From the NCBI RefSeq assembly GCF_036248275.1, contig NZ_CP109181.1:2356001-2420000 (forward strand): a stretch of DNA of 64,000 nt, in the 5' to 3' direction. Each line of letters opens with the position of its first letter. Positions within the stretch are counted from its first letter, which is position 1. Both the position numbers and the translations under genes were made by a program. The notes beneath the pieces are model-generated. The model saw only the letters and a program-made list of their open reading frames with translations, was not told where the DNA came from and made no database searches. Below, in pieces: positions 1-9,228 of the stretch. The stretch is from Streptomyces sp. NBC_01716. Its GTDB lineage: Bacteria > Actinomycetota > Actinomycetes > Streptomycetales > Streptomycetaceae.

Positions 1-104
1 CGCGTGTTCGGCCGGCGGCTGCAGTAGACCCTAGCCGGGTCCACCGTCGATCGCGTACGACTGCGCTGTCCCGGGTGCTCGGCCCCGGGGCGGTGTCCGG
101 AACG

Positions 105-965
105 TCAGGCGCCGACGCGGATGCGCGCGAAGCGCTTCAGCGTGACACCGGCCTCGTCCAGGACCTTCCTGACGGACTTCTTGTTGTCCTTGGCGAACGG
201 CTGGTCAAGGAGGGTGACCTCCTTGAAGAAGCCGTTGACGCGACCCTCGACGATCTTGGGCAGCGCGGCCTCGGGCTTGCCCTCCTCGCGGGAGGTGGCC
301 TCGGCGACGCGGCGCTCGTTCTCGACGACGTCGGCCGGAACCTCCTCACGGGTGAGGTACTTCGGCGCGAACGCCGCGATGTGCTGGGCGACGTCCTTGG
401 CGACGGCGGCGACCGCCGCGTCGTCGACGCTGCCCTTCTCGAGCTCGACCAGAACGCCGACCTGCGGCGGGAGGTCGGGCATCGTGCGGTGCATGTACGT
501 GCCGACGTAGCTGCCCTCGCCCTGGAACTGCGCGAAGCGGTCCAGGACAATCTTCTCACCGAGGTTGGCGTTGGCCTCGTCGACGAACGCCTGGACGGTC
601 TTGCCGGGCTCGATCTCGGAGGCGCGCAGCGCGTCGATGTCGGCGGGGCTGGTCGCGGCCACGTGCGCGGCGAGCGCGCCGGCCGCGGCCTGGAACTTGT
701 CACCCTTGGCGACGAAGTCCGTCTCGCACTTCAGCTCCAGCAGAACGCCGGAGGTGTTGTCGTCGGAGACGAGGGAGACGACAGCGCCGTTCTCCGCGCT
801 GCGGCTCTCGCGCTTGGCGACGCCCTTCTGGCCCTTGACGCGAAGTACCTCGACGGCCTTGTCGACATCGCCGTCGGCCTCGACCAAAGCCTTCTTGCAG
901 TCCATCATGCCGGCGCCGGTGAGCTCGCGGAGCTTCTTGACGTCAGCGGCGGTGTAGTTCGCCAT
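105..965 (-). CDS. tsf: Elongation factor Ts
   Basis: EF-Ts is the guanine nucleotide exchange factor for EF-Tu in translation elongation. The 286-residue product starts [19 protein letters not shown] and continues MMDCKKAL, the UBA-like N-terminal domain and EF-Ts signature. The second conserved region, around residues 75-85 ([14 protein letters not shown]), is also present. The length is usual for actinobacterial EF-Ts. It lies 85 nt downstream of rpsB in the same direction, the classical rpsB-tsf arrangement. A strong hairpin in the gap (1007-1030) may tune the tsf/rpsB ratio. Positions 1-104, downstream of tsf, hold no gene that I can see. Confidence 0.97.
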   Translation of the reverse strand: MANYTAADVKKLRELTGAGMMDCKKALVEADGDVDKAVEVLRVKGQKGVAKRESRSAENGAVVSLVSDDNTSGVLLELKCETDFVAKGDKFQAAAGALAAHVAATSPADIDALRASEIEPGKTVQAFVDEANANLGEKIVLDRFAQFQGEGSYVGTYMHRTMPDLPPQVGVLVELEKGSVDDAAVAAVAKDVAQHIAAFAPKYLTREEVPADVVENERRVAEATSREEGKPEAALPKIVEGRVNGFFKEVTLLDQPFAKDNKKSVRKVLDEAGVTLKRFARIRVGA

Positions 966-1006
966 GTCTGTGAATCTCTCTCGGAAGTCGAAGATCTACG
1001 GGTGGA

Positions 1007-1030
1007 CGGCGGGGGCCGTGGCCCCCGCCG
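1007..1030 (-). terminator. Intercistronic hairpin between rpsB and tsf
   Basis: Perfect 11-bp arms (CGGCGGGGGCC and its complement) separated by 2 nt, immediately after the rpsB stop. It has no T-tract, so it could be a partial terminator or a processing/stability hairpin inside the rpsB-tsf transcript. It is read directly from the sequence; the function is inferred. Confidence 0.6.
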
Positions 1031-1050
1031 TCAGCAACCGAACCCTGAGG

Positions 1051-1995
1051 TCAGGCCTTGTCGCCGTCCGCGGCCGGAGCCTCGGCGGCGGGGGCCTCGG
1101 CCGGAGCGGCGGCCTCTTCGGCCTGCTCGGCGTCGGCGACCTTCGCCGTCTCGGCGGAGGTCTGGACGTCGGCAGGCGCCTCGGCGGCGTCCGCGGACTT
1201 CTCGGCGTCGGCCTTCTTGTCGCCTTCGAGGAGGTCCCGCTCCCACTCGGCGAGGGGCTCGCCGGCGGCCTTCTCACCCGGCTTGGAGTCGCCGGTGGCG
1301 GCGCCGGAGCGGGCGATGAGGCCCTCGGCGACGGCGTCGGCGATCACGCGGGTGAGCAGGGTGACGGAGCGGATCGCGTCGTCGTTGCCCGGGATCTTGT
1401 AGTCGACCTCGTCGGGGTCGCAGTTGGTGTCGAGGATCGCGACGACCGGGATGTGGAGCTTGCGCGCCTCACCGACGGCGATGTGCTCCTTCTTGGTGTC
1501 GACGATCCAGACGGCGCTGGGCACCTTCTGCATCTCGCGGATACCACCGAGGGTCTTCTCCAGCTTGGCCTTCTCGCGGGAGAGGACCAGCAGCTCCTTC
1601 TTGGTGAGACCGGAGGCGGCCACGTCGTCGAAGTCGATCTGCTCAAGCTCCTTCAGACGCTGGAGGCGCTTGTAGACGGTGGAGAAGTTGGTGAGCATGC
1701 CGCCCAGCCAGCGCTGGTTGACGTACGGCATGCCAACGCGCGTCGCCTGCTCGGCGATGGCCTCCTGGGCCTGCTTCTTCGTACCCACGAACATGATGGA
1801 ACCGCCGTGGGCGACGGTCTCCTTGACGAACTCGTAGGCGCGGTCGATGTACGACAGCGACTGGAGCAGGTCGATGATGTAGATGCCGTTGCGCTCCGTG
1901 AAGATGAAGCGCTTCATCTTCGGGTTCCAGCGACGGGTCTGGTGACCGAAGTGGACGCCGCTTTCCAGCAGCTCCCGCATCGTGACGACGGCCAT
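1051..1995 (-). CDS. rpsB: 30S ribosomal protein S2
   Basis: Ribosomal protein S2 binds the 30S head-body junction. The product is 314 residues from the ATG at 1995, beginning [19 protein letters not shown] and continuing with the S2 signature [13 protein letters not shown]. The start is chosen because AAGGAG lies 8 nt upstream and matches where S2 proteins normally begin; reading farther upstream gives no S2-like sequence. After the conserved core (to about residue 245) comes an acidic Ala/Glu-rich tail of about 60 residues, which is common in Streptomyces S2 and may be disordered. It is the first gene of rpsB-tsf, divergent from the M23-domain gene. Confidence 0.97.
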   Translation of the reverse strand: MAVVTMRELLESGVHFGHQTRRWNPKMKRFIFTERNGIYIIDLLQSLSYIDRAYEFVKETVAHGGSIMFVGTKKQAQEAIAEQATRVGMPYVNQRWLGGMLTNFSTVYKRLQRLKELEQIDFDDVAASGLTKKELLVLSREKAKLEKTLGGIREMQKVPSAVWIVDTKKEHIAVGEARKLHIPVVAILDTNCDPDEVDYKIPGNDDAIRSVTLLTRVIADAVAEGLIARSGAATGDSKPGEKAAGEPLAEWERDLLEGDKKADAEKSADAAEAPADVQTSAETAKVADAEQAEEAAAPAEAPAAEAPAADGDKA

Positions 1996-2296
1996 GGCCG
2001 TACTCCTTGAGGTACTCGGTTGTCGCGTCCGCCGGACGGCGGACGCGCCTGACGCCCCGGAACGCTTTGCCACGAGGGACCGAGAAGCGCGGACACCGGC
2101 GAAGGCCGGCGGCGGGGCGTGCGAAGTCGATCCGGTGACCCGGATCGCCACAGGAAGTGTACGGGACCCGCACAGTGCCCGGCGACGGAGTGCGAGGGCG
2201 CCCACAAGGGTGACGGAGATATACACAACGCGCCGGTTATCCACAGAATTCGAGCATGATCCACTTGGATCCGCCGAATGCGGCAGCGTGAAGCAC
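1996..2296. promoter_or_regulatory. Divergent rpsB / M23-gene promoter region with rpsB leader hairpin and DnaA-box-like site
   Basis: No gene is seen here. On the rpsB side, a perfect 10-bp stem with a 4-nt loop (2024-2047, arms CGCGTCCGCC / GGCGGACGCG) lies about 29 nt before the rpsB start, so it would sit in the mRNA leader. A -10-like TACACT is readable on the minus strand near 2157-2162. TTATCCACA (2237-2245) is a perfect match to the DnaA box consensus. Confidence 0.5.
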
Positions 2297-3376
2297 ATGA
2301 TCACTGTTCACGAGCTACTCATTCACGCCTCCGCCCCGACCTGCCGTCGTGGTCGGCGCGGGGTTGTCTCCCGGTGCCTCTCCCTCGGCGTCGCCGCCCT
2401 CGCCGGGGTGGTGGCGACCGTCCTGTTCGGCCCTTCGCCCGACGCTCTGGCCGCGGACGACCAGGAGGCGAACACGGGCGCCGATGCCGGCGCCGAGCCG
2501 CCTCCGCCCCCTCCCGACAGCGGTACCGTCGCCCCTGCCGACGAAGCCGGCGGCCTCATCGGCATCAGCGGCGACCGGGCCTGGCCGGTGGGGCCGCGCC
2601 CGGCCGTTCTGCGGGGGTGGGAACCGCCCGCGACGCCGTACGGCCCCGGCCACCGGGGCGTGGACCTCGCCGCCGCCCCCGGCACTCTCGTCCGAGCCGC
2701 AGCTCCCGGCCGGGTCTCCTTCACCGGCATGGTGGCGGGGCGCGGCGTCCTCTCGATCACCCTGCCCGGCACCGGACAGCCACCGCTGCGGACCACCTAC
2801 GAACCGGTCACCGCGGTTGTCGCCGAAGGCGACGAGGTGAAGGCGGGCCAAGTCGTGGCAGTGCTGGGACCGGGACCGTTCCACTGCGAGGGCGGTTGCC
2901 TGCACTGGGGTCTGCTGCGGGGCGAGACCTATCTCGATCCGCTGTCCCTGCTTCCCGACGACCTGCTCGACCGCGGTCCGGCACGACTGCTGCCGGTCTT
3001 CGGCGTCCCCGAGCCGGCCGCCGCACAGACGCCGACCGGATCACAGACGCCGGCCGGATCACCGCCACCCGATCTGCCGGACGACGAGGTGATCACGGCT
3101 GAGGAGACCGCCGCCGCGGCGGCCGATGCCCTGCACGCCGCGGCCCTGCTCGCGGCGGCCGTGTGGGTACGGCACCGGAGCCGTACGGGAGTCAGGTACC
3201 GCGTACGCCTCGGAGCACCATGGACACCGCCGCCTCGGCGATCACCCCGGGGTCCTCGGCCGCGCCCAACTCGATCCGCCGCACCGCGGCGTCCACAACG
3301 CCCTGGAGCAGCATCGCGGCCAGCCTCGGCTGCTCGTGGCCCAGCTCCGAGAGGGCGTCGACGATCATCGCGATGA
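2297..3376 (+). CDS. Secreted M23-family (LytM-like) domain protein
   Basis: Exported protein with one N-terminal hydrophobic segment (about residues 25-45, [17 protein letters not shown]) and an M23 peptidase-like domain at about residues 110-215. The conserved [13 protein letters not shown] supplies the HxxxD metal ligands. The usual second motif HxH reads CLH (in GGCLHWGL), so the second metal-ligand His is kept but the first, a catalytic His in LytM enzymes, is Cys; it may be inactive or regulatory. It starts at ATG 2297; a GTG at 2288 is also possible. The reading frame runs through the 3' end of the convergent tetR gene by 185 nt, and the last roughly 60 residues are Arg/Pro-rich and look like antisense coding, so the natural C-terminus is uncertain. 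Confidence 0.75.
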   Translation: MITVHELLIHASAPTCRRGRRGVVSRCLSLGVAALAGVVATVLFGPSPDALAADDQEANTGADAGAEPPPPPPDSGTVAPADEAGGLIGISGDRAWPVGPRPAVLRGWEPPATPYGPGHRGVDLAAAPGTLVRAAAPGRVSFTGMVAGRGVLSITLPGTGQPPLRTTYEPVTAVVAEGDEVKAGQVVAVLGPGPFHCEGGCLHWGLLRGETYLDPLSLLPDDLLDRGPARLLPVFGVPEPAAAQTPTGSQTPAGSPPPDLPDDEVITAEETAAAAADALHAAALLAAAVWVRHRSRTGVRYRVRLGAPWTPPPRRSPRGPRPRPTRSAAPRRPQRPGAASRPASAARGPAPRGRRRSSR

Positions 3377-3776
3377 GTCCGCCGTGCGCGGCCCGGATCT
3401 TCTCCCGGGCGCCCGCGTCGAGTTCGCTCGCGGAGATGGCGACCACCGCGCGGTGACGGCGGTCGCCGACGAGGCTCAACTGCCTGCGCACATACGCTTC
3501 GATCTTGGTCTCGGGGGTCGGCGCGTCCGCCATGGCGAATTCGATCTCGGCGGCCCAGACAGGGAAGTCGACGGCGCAGAGCTCTTCGACGACGGCCGCG
3601 CGCGAGCGGAAGTACTCGTAGACCGATGACCTGGCGAGACCCGTGCGTTCGGCGAGGGCGGGGAAGGTCAACGCCTCCGTACCGCCTTCGGACAGGAGGG
3701 ATCGTGCGGCGTCCAGCAGGGCGCCGCGCTGCATGGTCCGGTGCTCGGCCACGGAGGCCGCTCGAATCCTGGGCAC
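3192..3776 (-). CDS. TetR/AcrR-family transcriptional regulator
   Basis: A 194-residue TetR-type repressor. The N-terminal helix-turn-helix is clear at residues 18-63 (LLDAARSLLSEGGTEALTF, then LAERTGLARSSVYEYFRSR). The C-terminal ligand/dimer domain is not assignable to a substrate. It is transcribed toward and overlaps the end of the M23-domain gene on the other strand, and lies 49 nt downstream of the end of whiG in the same direction, so it may be in the whiG transcript. No specific operator was recognised. Confidence 0.88.
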   Translation of the reverse strand: MPRIRAASVAEHRTMQRGALLDAARSLLSEGGTEALTFPALAERTGLARSSVYEYFRSRAAVVEELCAVDFPVWAAEIEFAMADAPTPETKIEAYVRRQLSLVGDRRHRAVVAISASELDAGAREKIRAAHGGLIAMIVDALSELGHEQPRLAAMLLQGVVDAAVRRIELGAAEDPGVIAEAAVSMVLRGVRGT

Positions 3777-3825
3777 AGGCCCACTCTACGGCGGAGGCCG
3801 CTCGCACAGGTGGGGCAGGGACGAT

Positions 3826-4674
3826 TCAGCGCCCCGCGTCGGCCAGTTTGGCGCGGAGCTGGAGAACGGACTTGGTGTGGATCTGACTGACGCGGCTCTC
3901 GGTGACGCCGAGGACGTTGCCGATCTCCGCCAGCGTGAGCCCCTCGTAGTAGTAGAGGGTGACGACGGTCTTCTCGCGCTCGGGAAGGGTGTTGATGGCG
4001 CGGGCCAGCAAGCGACGCAGCTCGCGGTCCTCGGCGACCTCGACGGGGTTGTCGGCCGCCGTGTCCTCCAGCGTGTCCATCAGACTGAGCCGGTCGCCGC
4101 CTTCCCCGCCCACATGCAGCAGTTCCTCCAGAGCGACGACGTTCGCCAACGACAACTGGCTGAAGACGGCGTGCAGTTCCTCCACCGCGATGCCCATCTC
4201 GGCGGCCACCTCCGCCTCCGACGGGGTACGTCGCAGTTGCGCCTCAAGGGTCGCGTACGCCCGCTCGACGGCCCTGGCCTTCTGCCGTACGGAGCGCGGG
4301 ATCCAGTCCAGCGCGCGCAGTTCGTCGATCATCGCGCCCCGGATGCGTGTGATCGCGTAGGTCTCGAACTTGATCGACCGCTCGATGTCGAACTTCTCGA
4401 TCGCGTCGATGAGCCCGAAGACCCCGGAGGAGACGAAGTCCGCCTGCTCGACGTTGGACGGCAGTCCCACACTCACCCGGCCGGCGACGTACTTCACCAG
4501 CGGCGAGTAGTGCAGGATCAACTGCTCACGCAGCCGCTCGTTACCCGTGGTCTTGTACGACCGCCACAGGGTGTCGAGGGCCGAGGGGGCGGAGGGTCGC
4601 ACTTCGCCGCGGGCCGCTGGGGGCCCCACGGGGGACGCCGCCGCACGGTCGGACCCGGAGGTGTGCTGGGGCAT
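3826..4674 (-). CDS. whiG: RNA polymerase sigma factor WhiG
   Basis: FliA-type (group 3) sigma factor that commits Streptomyces aerial hyphae to sporulation. The 282-residue product shows region 2 ([15 protein letters not shown] and [20 protein letters not shown]), region 3 ([15 protein letters not shown]) and region 4 with its helix-turn-helix ([20 protein letters not shown]). A 40-residue Pro/Ala/Ser-rich leader precedes region 2. In known biology WhiG is held inactive by the anti-sigma RsiG with c-di-GMP and transcribes whiH and whiI. It stands alone with a 248-nt upstream region containing a perfect palindrome (4787-4800). Confidence 0.95.
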   Translation of the reverse strand: MPQHTSGSDRAAASPVGPPAARGEVRPSAPSALDTLWRSYKTTGNERLREQLILHYSPLVKYVAGRVSVGLPSNVEQADFVSSGVFGLIDAIEKFDIERSIKFETYAITRIRGAMIDELRALDWIPRSVRQKARAVERAYATLEAQLRRTPSEAEVAAEMGIAVEELHAVFSQLSLANVVALEELLHVGGEGGDRLSLMDTLEDTAADNPVEVAEDRELRRLLARAINTLPEREKTVVTLYYYEGLTLAEIGNVLGVTESRVSQIHTKSVLQLRAKLADAGR

Positions 4675-4786
4675 TCGTTGCCTTGAGCCGTTCTGCCGTG
4701 AAGTGAGGTGAGGTACGTCTGGGCCGGATTCCTGGTGAGCGTAGCGTGACAGTGCGGTCGCGGTGCGCGAGGAGGCGGGGCTGATA

Positions 4787-4800
4787 CCTGTCCGGACAGG
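4787..4800. promoter_or_regulatory. 14-bp perfect palindrome upstream of whiG
   Basis: CCTGTCCGGACAGG lies 113 nt upstream of the whiG start, and the half-site is repeated directly afterwards (CCTGTCCG, 4802-4809). The dyad looks like a repressor-type operator. I do not recognise the cognate protein; it does not match the BldD consensus. Confidence 0.4.
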
Positions 4801-4922
4801 CCCTGTCCGACGCCGCCGGGCCTTCGCGATCGGGCGCCGACACCGCGCGTATCGGCGCCTGTCGCGCCGCAGGGAGAACTGCGAAGGTCATCTGCCTCAC
4901 CTTTTCACCCGAATGCCCCAGG

Positions 4923-6122
4923 TCAAGGACCGGCTCGCCGCGCACCGCCGCCACGTGTGGTCGGTGACGTCAACTGCCAGAGGTCGCCGTGCCGTTCGAC
5001 GAACCCGAGGGAGTGAAGTTCGTACAGCTTGCCGAGAGCCTCGTCGGCCGTCGTCGCGGCCTCCCGCGCGATGTCCCGTCCGCCGACGGATCCACGCGCG
5101 GGCAGCGCGTCGAGAATCCGCCTGCCGAGGGGATCGAGCAGGTCCCTGGCCAGGACGGGTCCGCGCCGGGCTGGTGCGAGGTCGCCCATGTCCCCCACCA
5201 GTTCGGCCACTTCGGCGGCGTCGGTGACCAGCACGCCTTCTCCGCGCAGCAGTTCGTGCACCCCGGCGGAGAGCCCGCTCGTCGCCGGGCCGGGCACTCC
5301 CATGGTGAACCGCCCGAGCCGCTGCGCGCTGCGGGCGGTGACCAGCGAACCGCTGCGGTACTCGGCCTCCACCACAACAGTCCCCCTGGTGAGCGCGGCG
5401 ATCACACGGTTGCGGAGGACGAACCTGCTGCGGGTCGGATGATCACCGGGTGCCAGCTCTCCCACGACCAGGCCCTGCGCCGCGATGCGGCGTACCAGCT
5501 CGGCGTGGCCCGGCGGATAGACCACGTCGACACCGCAGGCGAGGACGGCGACGGTCGCGCCGTCCACGGCGAGTGCACCACGGTGGGCGGCTCCGTCGAC
5601 TCCGTACGCGGCACCCGATGTCACCACCCAGCCCCGCTCGGCCAGACCCGATGCGATGCTCGCTGCCATGTGCGCCCCGTACGGCGTGCAGGCCCTGGCT
5701 CCCACGACGGCGACGGAACGCAGTGCCCAGAACCTCAGATCGGGCTTGCCGCGCACCCACAGGCCGATGGGGCGCGACATTCCCAGGTCGTCGAGCTGGG
5801 TCGGCCATTCCTGGTCGCCGGGGCAGACGAACCGGCCGCCCATCCCCGCGACGACGGACAGATCCCGCTCGGGAGCGGCCGCCGCCGCGCGTGCCCGAAG
5901 CCCACTGATACGACGTGGACCGACTTCACCCAAGACCTCGTCGTCGGTCCCGCCTGGCGAGGTGAGAAGGTCCATCAGCCCTCGGGCGCCGTACTTGCGC
6001 AGCCACCGGCCGCCGTTCTCGTCGCCCGGCTCGATCACGCGCGTGAGAGCGGCCCGCGCCAGTCGCTCGTCGGCATCTGCTCCCGCTCCGGCCACGGTTA
6101 CGGCTTCGGTCCCCGCGGTCAT
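4923..6122 (-). CDS. dprA: DNA-processing protein DprA/Smf
   Basis: DprA binds single-stranded DNA and loads RecA in natural transformation; in Streptomyces its role is less defined. The product is 399 residues from ATG 6122, which overlaps the comM stop in an ATGA. The Rossmann-like core is clear: VAVVGARACTPYGAHMA, GLAERGWVVTSGAAYGVDGA, and ACGVDVVYPPGHAEL. A winged-helix C-terminal domain follows (GSVGGRDIAREAATTADEAL). It sits in a yraN-comM-dprA run with overlapping genes, so co-expression is likely. Confidence 0.94.
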   Translation of the reverse strand: MTAGTEAVTVAGAGADADERLARAALTRVIEPGDENGGRWLRKYGARGLMDLLTSPGGTDDEVLGEVGPRRISGLRARAAAAAPERDLSVVAGMGGRFVCPGDQEWPTQLDDLGMSRPIGLWVRGKPDLRFWALRSVAVVGARACTPYGAHMAASIASGLAERGWVVTSGAAYGVDGAAHRGALAVDGATVAVLACGVDVVYPPGHAELVRRIAAQGLVVGELAPGDHPTRSRFVLRNRVIAALTRGTVVVEAEYRSGSLVTARSAQRLGRFTMGVPGPATSGLSAGVHELLRGEGVLVTDAAEVAELVGDMGDLAPARRGPVLARDLLDPLGRRILDALPARGSVGGRDIAREAATTADEALGKLYELHSLGFVERHGDLWQLTSPTTRGGGARRAGP

Positions 6123-7747
6123 GAGATCCCTCCGACCGTGGCCCCGGCGCCCCGTCCGATGCCGGTGCGCAGCTCCAGCGCCAGGCCCACGTCCCGTCCG
6201 TCGGGACGGTCCCGTCCGGCGAGGTCCGCGACTGTCCATGCGACCCGCAGCACCCGGTCCAGGCCGCGCGCGGTGAGCAGGCCGCGTTCGAGGTCGCGCT
6301 CGGCGGCGTCGAGCGCTCCGGGCGCGGTGACCCATCGCGTACGCAGTTCGTGACCGGGCACTTCGCTGTTGACCGTCCATGGCGTCCCCGCCAGTCGCTC
6401 CACCGAGCGCAGCCGGGCCTCCTTGATCCGCCCGGCGACGACCGCCGTGGTCTCACCCCGGCCACCCTGGCCCATGAGATCGGCACGGTGCACCGGCTGG
6501 ACCTCCACCCGTAGGTCGACCCGGTCGAGCAGTGGACCGGACAGACGTGACTGGTAACGGCGGATCGCCGAAGGCGGGCACTCGCACCCGGCACCGTGCA
6601 GTGTGTGCCGCCCGCAGGGACACGGATTGGCGGCGAGGACCATCAGAAAGCGGGCGGGCAGCCGTACGACTCCGGCGCTGCGCGCGATGACCACCTGCCC
6701 CGATTCGAGGGGCTGGCGCAGCGCGTCGAGAGCCTTGCCGGAGAATTCCGGCGCCTCGTCCAGAAAGAGCACACCCTTGTGTGCCAGGGACACCGCTCCC
6801 GGCCTCGCCAGCCCGTTGCCGCCGCCGACGAGGGACTGCATGGTCGCCGAGTGGTGCGGGGCGCAGTACGGCGCCGTACGTACGAGTGGTTCGCCGGGCG
6901 GCAGGATCCCGGCGACCGAGTGCACCGCCGTGACCTCGACGGACTCCTGCCTAGTCAGAGGCGGCAGCAGTGCCGGCAGCCGCTCCGCCAGCATCGTCTT
7001 GCCCGCTCCGGGCGGACCCTGCAGGAGCAGGTGGTGCCCGCCCGCCGCGGCGACCTCCAGAGCCGTACGCGCCGCCCGCTGTCCCGCCACGTCGGCGAGG
7101 TTCGGGCAGTGCGCGTCCCGCTGTGCGAAGCCGGGAGCCAGGCCCGTCCCCACCCCGGCGCCGGGCACCATGAGACCCGCGAGCATGGGATCCGGACGGC
7201 CCTCCTCGGTGACCGTCGGCTCGTCTGGCACCGGTTCGCCGGTCAGGACGGCGATGAGCTGGCGCAGGCTCCGTACGCCGAGGACCGAGACTCCCGGCAC
7301 CAGTGACGCCTCGCCCGCTGTCTGCTCCGGCACGACCACCTGGTGATAGCCCGCCTCGGCAGCCGCGAGGACGGCCGGGAGGATGCCCCGTACCGGACGG
7401 ACCCTGCCATCGAGCCCCAGCTCCCCGATCAGGACCAGATCGGCGATGGCACGTGGCTCGATACGCTCGGCCGCGCCCAGCACCGACACCGCGACAGCAA
7501 GATCGAAACCGGATCCGCTCTTGGGTACGGAAGCCGGACTGAGCCCCACCGTGAGCTTCTTCTGCGGCCATTCCGCGCCGGAATTCACGACGGCGGCCCT
7601 GACCCTGTCCCGGCTCTCCGACAGGCTCTTGTCCGGCAGCCCCACCAGAGTGAAGGCGGCCACGCCCGGTTCGAGATCCGCCTGGACCTCCACCACCACG
7701 CCCTCGACGCCGACCAGCGCCACCGAACACGCACGCGCGAACCCCAT
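6119..7747 (-). CDS. comM: ComM/YifB-family AAA+ ATPase (Mg-chelatase subunit ChlI-like)
   Basis: A 542-residue ATPase of the YifB/ComM family, known in other bacteria as a branch-migration helicase that helps integrate transforming DNA. The N-terminal Lon/S5-like fold (FTLVGLPDKSLSESRDRVRA, then GLSPASVPKSGSGFDLAVAV) is followed by a Walker A (GPPGAGKTMLAERLPALLPP) and Walker B (GVLFLDEAPEF). A zinc-ribbon-like CPCGRHTLHGAGCEC segment and the C-terminal ChlI domain come next. Its start codon overlaps the yraN stop by 1 nt (TGATG), and its stop overlaps the dprA start. This tight coupling fits joint DNA-uptake/recombination functions. Confidence 0.93.
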   Translation of the reverse strand: MGFARACSVALVGVEGVVVEVQADLEPGVAAFTLVGLPDKSLSESRDRVRAAVVNSGAEWPQKKLTVGLSPASVPKSGSGFDLAVAVSVLGAAERIEPRAIADLVLIGELGLDGRVRPVRGILPAVLAAAEAGYHQVVVPEQTAGEASLVPGVSVLGVRSLRQLIAVLTGEPVPDEPTVTEEGRPDPMLAGLMVPGAGVGTGLAPGFAQRDAHCPNLADVAGQRAARTALEVAAAGGHHLLLQGPPGAGKTMLAERLPALLPPLTRQESVEVTAVHSVAGILPPGEPLVRTAPYCAPHHSATMQSLVGGGNGLARPGAVSLAHKGVLFLDEAPEFSGKALDALRQPLESGQVVIARSAGVVRLPARFLMVLAANPCPCGRHTLHGAGCECPPSAIRRYQSRLSGPLLDRVDLRVEVQPVHRADLMGQGGRGETTAVVAGRIKEARLRSVERLAGTPWTVNSEVPGHELRTRWVTAPGALDAAERDLERGLLTARGLDRVLRVAWTVADLAGRDRPDGRDVGLALELRTGIGRGAGATVGGIS

Positions 7748-8109
7748 CAGGCCACCCCCCGGGCGTGCTCGATCACGGGAGCGCCGCGCCTGGGCAGCAC
7801 CACCCCGATCAGATCGATACGAACGCCGCCAGGGGGCGGTCCACCGAACGCATCGAGCCAGCAGGCCGCGAGGCGCCTCAGCCTGTCCACCTTCACGGGC
7901 GTCACCGCCGCCATCGGGTGCTCGAAAGAGCCTCCGCGGCGGGTCTTCACCTCACAGAAGACCAGCACATCCCCGTCGCGGGCCACGATGTCGATCTCGC
8001 CCGTCCTGCCGCACCGCCAGTTTCGGTCCAGCACGGTCATCCCGGCCGCCGCCAGCCGCCGAGCGGCCAGTCCTTCGCCGTACCGCCCGAGTGCCCCCGT
8101 CGCGTTCAT
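7747..8109 (-). CDS. yraN: UPF0102 (YraN) family endonuclease-like protein
   Basis: A 120-residue member of UPF0102, small proteins with a Holliday-junction-resolvase/restriction-endonuclease fold. The motifs are visible: the GxxGE-type start ([17 protein letters not shown]), [19 protein letters not shown] with the conserved D, E and K positions, and [10 protein letters not shown]. It is the first gene of yraN-comM-dprA. Biochemical function is not established. Confidence 0.92.
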   Translation of the reverse strand: MNATGALGRYGEGLAARRLAAAGMTVLDRNWRCGRTGEIDIVARDGDVLVFCEVKTRRGGSFEHPMAAVTPVKVDRLRRLAACWLDAFGGPPPGGVRIDLIGVVLPRRGAPVIEHARGVA

Positions 8110-8372
8110 GTCGGCACCACCTCCGGAACCGACTCTGAGACGAAAATCCGCACTAAGTGGATCTTGGTGGACAACTCACCAATTGTGGATAACTCCGTCA
8201 CCCACCAGCGCACCAGGAATCACACACGCCCCAGGAGTCACAGAAACCCCAACCACCCCAAGCCCTCACCCGACCGGCCACACCGCCGGCACCGCCCACA
8301 CCACCCGCATCAGCCACCTGGACACCCCCGCCTCCCCCATCAGCCCGTGAGCCCGTGAGCCCGTCAAACCCT
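8110..8372. promoter_or_regulatory. Intergenic region upstream of yraN with DnaA-box-like sites and short tandem repeat
   Basis: No gene is seen. TGTGGATAA (8184-8192) is the reverse complement of the DnaA box TTATCCACA, and GGTGGACAA (8165-8173) is one base from TGTGGACAA, 19 bp away in the same orientation. The 3' part is unusually C-rich and ends with a short tandem repeat GCCCGTGA/GCCCGTGA/GCCCGTCA (8343-8366) just before the DUF2469 stop. Confidence 0.45.
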
Positions 8373-8681
8373 TCAGCCGCTCGGCAGCTCCAGGTCGCTC
8401 TTGTTCAGCTCCTCGATATTCACGTCCTTGAACGTGAGCACTCTCACCTGCTTGACGAACCTCGCCGGCCGGTACATGTCCCAGACCCACGCGTCCGCCA
8501 TCGAGACCTCGAAGAAGACCTCGCCCTGCACGGAGTGCACCTGCATCTCGTAGTCGTTGGTGAGATAGAAGCGTCGTTCGGTCTCGATCACGTATTTGAA
8601 AAGACCGACGACATCGCGGTACTCCCGGTAGAGCTTCAGCTCCATCTCGGTCTCGTACTTCTCGAGGTCCTCGGCGCTCAT
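8373..8681 (-). CDS. DUF2469 family conserved protein
   Basis: A 102-residue actinobacterial protein that starts MSAEDLEKYETEMELKLYRE. The sequence is rich in aromatic and acidic residues (DVVGLFKYVIETERRFYLTN). It is nearly invariant in actinobacteria in my recollection and normally lies by yraN and signal peptidase/rplS genes, as here. No catalytic motif is visible and function is unknown. The start at ATG 8681 fits the family length. Confidence 0.88.
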   Translation of the reverse strand: MSAEDLEKYETEMELKLYREYRDVVGLFKYVIETERRFYLTNDYEMQVHSVQGEVFFEVSMADAWVWDMYRPARFVKQVRVLTFKDVNIEELNKSDLELPSG

Positions 8682-8736
8682 GGCATGTTCCCCTTCAGCC
8701 GTACGTCCCCCTATTGTGCTCCGGCCCCACGCGCCC

Positions 8737-9228
8737 CTAGACGGTTTCAGAGGCGAGAACCACCGGTGCACCCGGAGGACCCTCGTCGAGCAGCGTGCGC
8801 AGCAGCCCGGCGAGCCTGGTCGGATACACCGTCTCACGGGCCGTCGACAGTTCGGCGGAGGTCCACCACCTCAGCTCCGCGACACTGCGCCGCTCCAGCT
8901 CCGTCAGCCCTTCGACGCTGGTCTCGGTCTGCGCCGTACGTGCCAGGAAGTACCACTCGTCCTGGTCCCAGCGGCGCCCGTCGAACGGGAAGGAGCAGGT
9001 ACGCCGCCAGAGAACCGGTCCGAGCTCGACCTCTGTGATGCCCGTCTCCTCGGCCAGCTCGCGCAGCGCGGCCTCCTGCCGCGTCTCGTCGCCCTCCAGG
9101 CCGCCGCCGGGAGTGAACCACCAGTCGTTCGCCGGGTCGCCCGGCTCGTACCCCCGCATCAGCAGGATCCGTTCGTCCGGGTCCAGCAGCACGACCCGTG
9201 AGACCTTTCGGAAGCCGTCACCGGACAC
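8737..9228 (-). CDS. Nudix hydrolase
   Basis: A 163-residue Nudix hydrolase. The Nudix box is complete: GGGLEGDETRQEAALRELAE followed by ETGI fits GX5EX7REUXEEXGU. The substrate cannot be told from sequence. I chose GTG 9228 because GGAGGGG lies about 11 nt upstream. An ATG at 9246 in the same frame would make the Shine-Dalgarno part of the coding region and overlap sipZ by 29 nt. It follows sipZ with overlap, so it is probably in the sip transcript. Confidence 0.88.
   Translation of the reverse strand: MSGDGFRKVSRVVLLDPDERILLMRGYEPGDPANDWWFTPGGGLEGDETRQEAALRELAEETGITEVELGPVLWRRTCSFPFDGRRWDQDEWYFLARTAQTETSVEGLTELERRSVAELRWWTSAELSTARETVYPTRLAGLLRTLLDEGPPGAPVVLASETV

Noticed and set aside
3192..3376. 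C-terminal end of the M23-domain frame as genuine sequence
   Set aside because: It is antisense to the well-formed TetR C-terminus and is Arg/Pro-rich, so I treat the M23 C-terminus as uncertain rather than as a conserved domain.
4675..4780. BldD-type box in the whiG upstream region
   Set aside because: GGTGA and GTGAC half-sites are direct rather than inverted repeats, so the consensus is not met.
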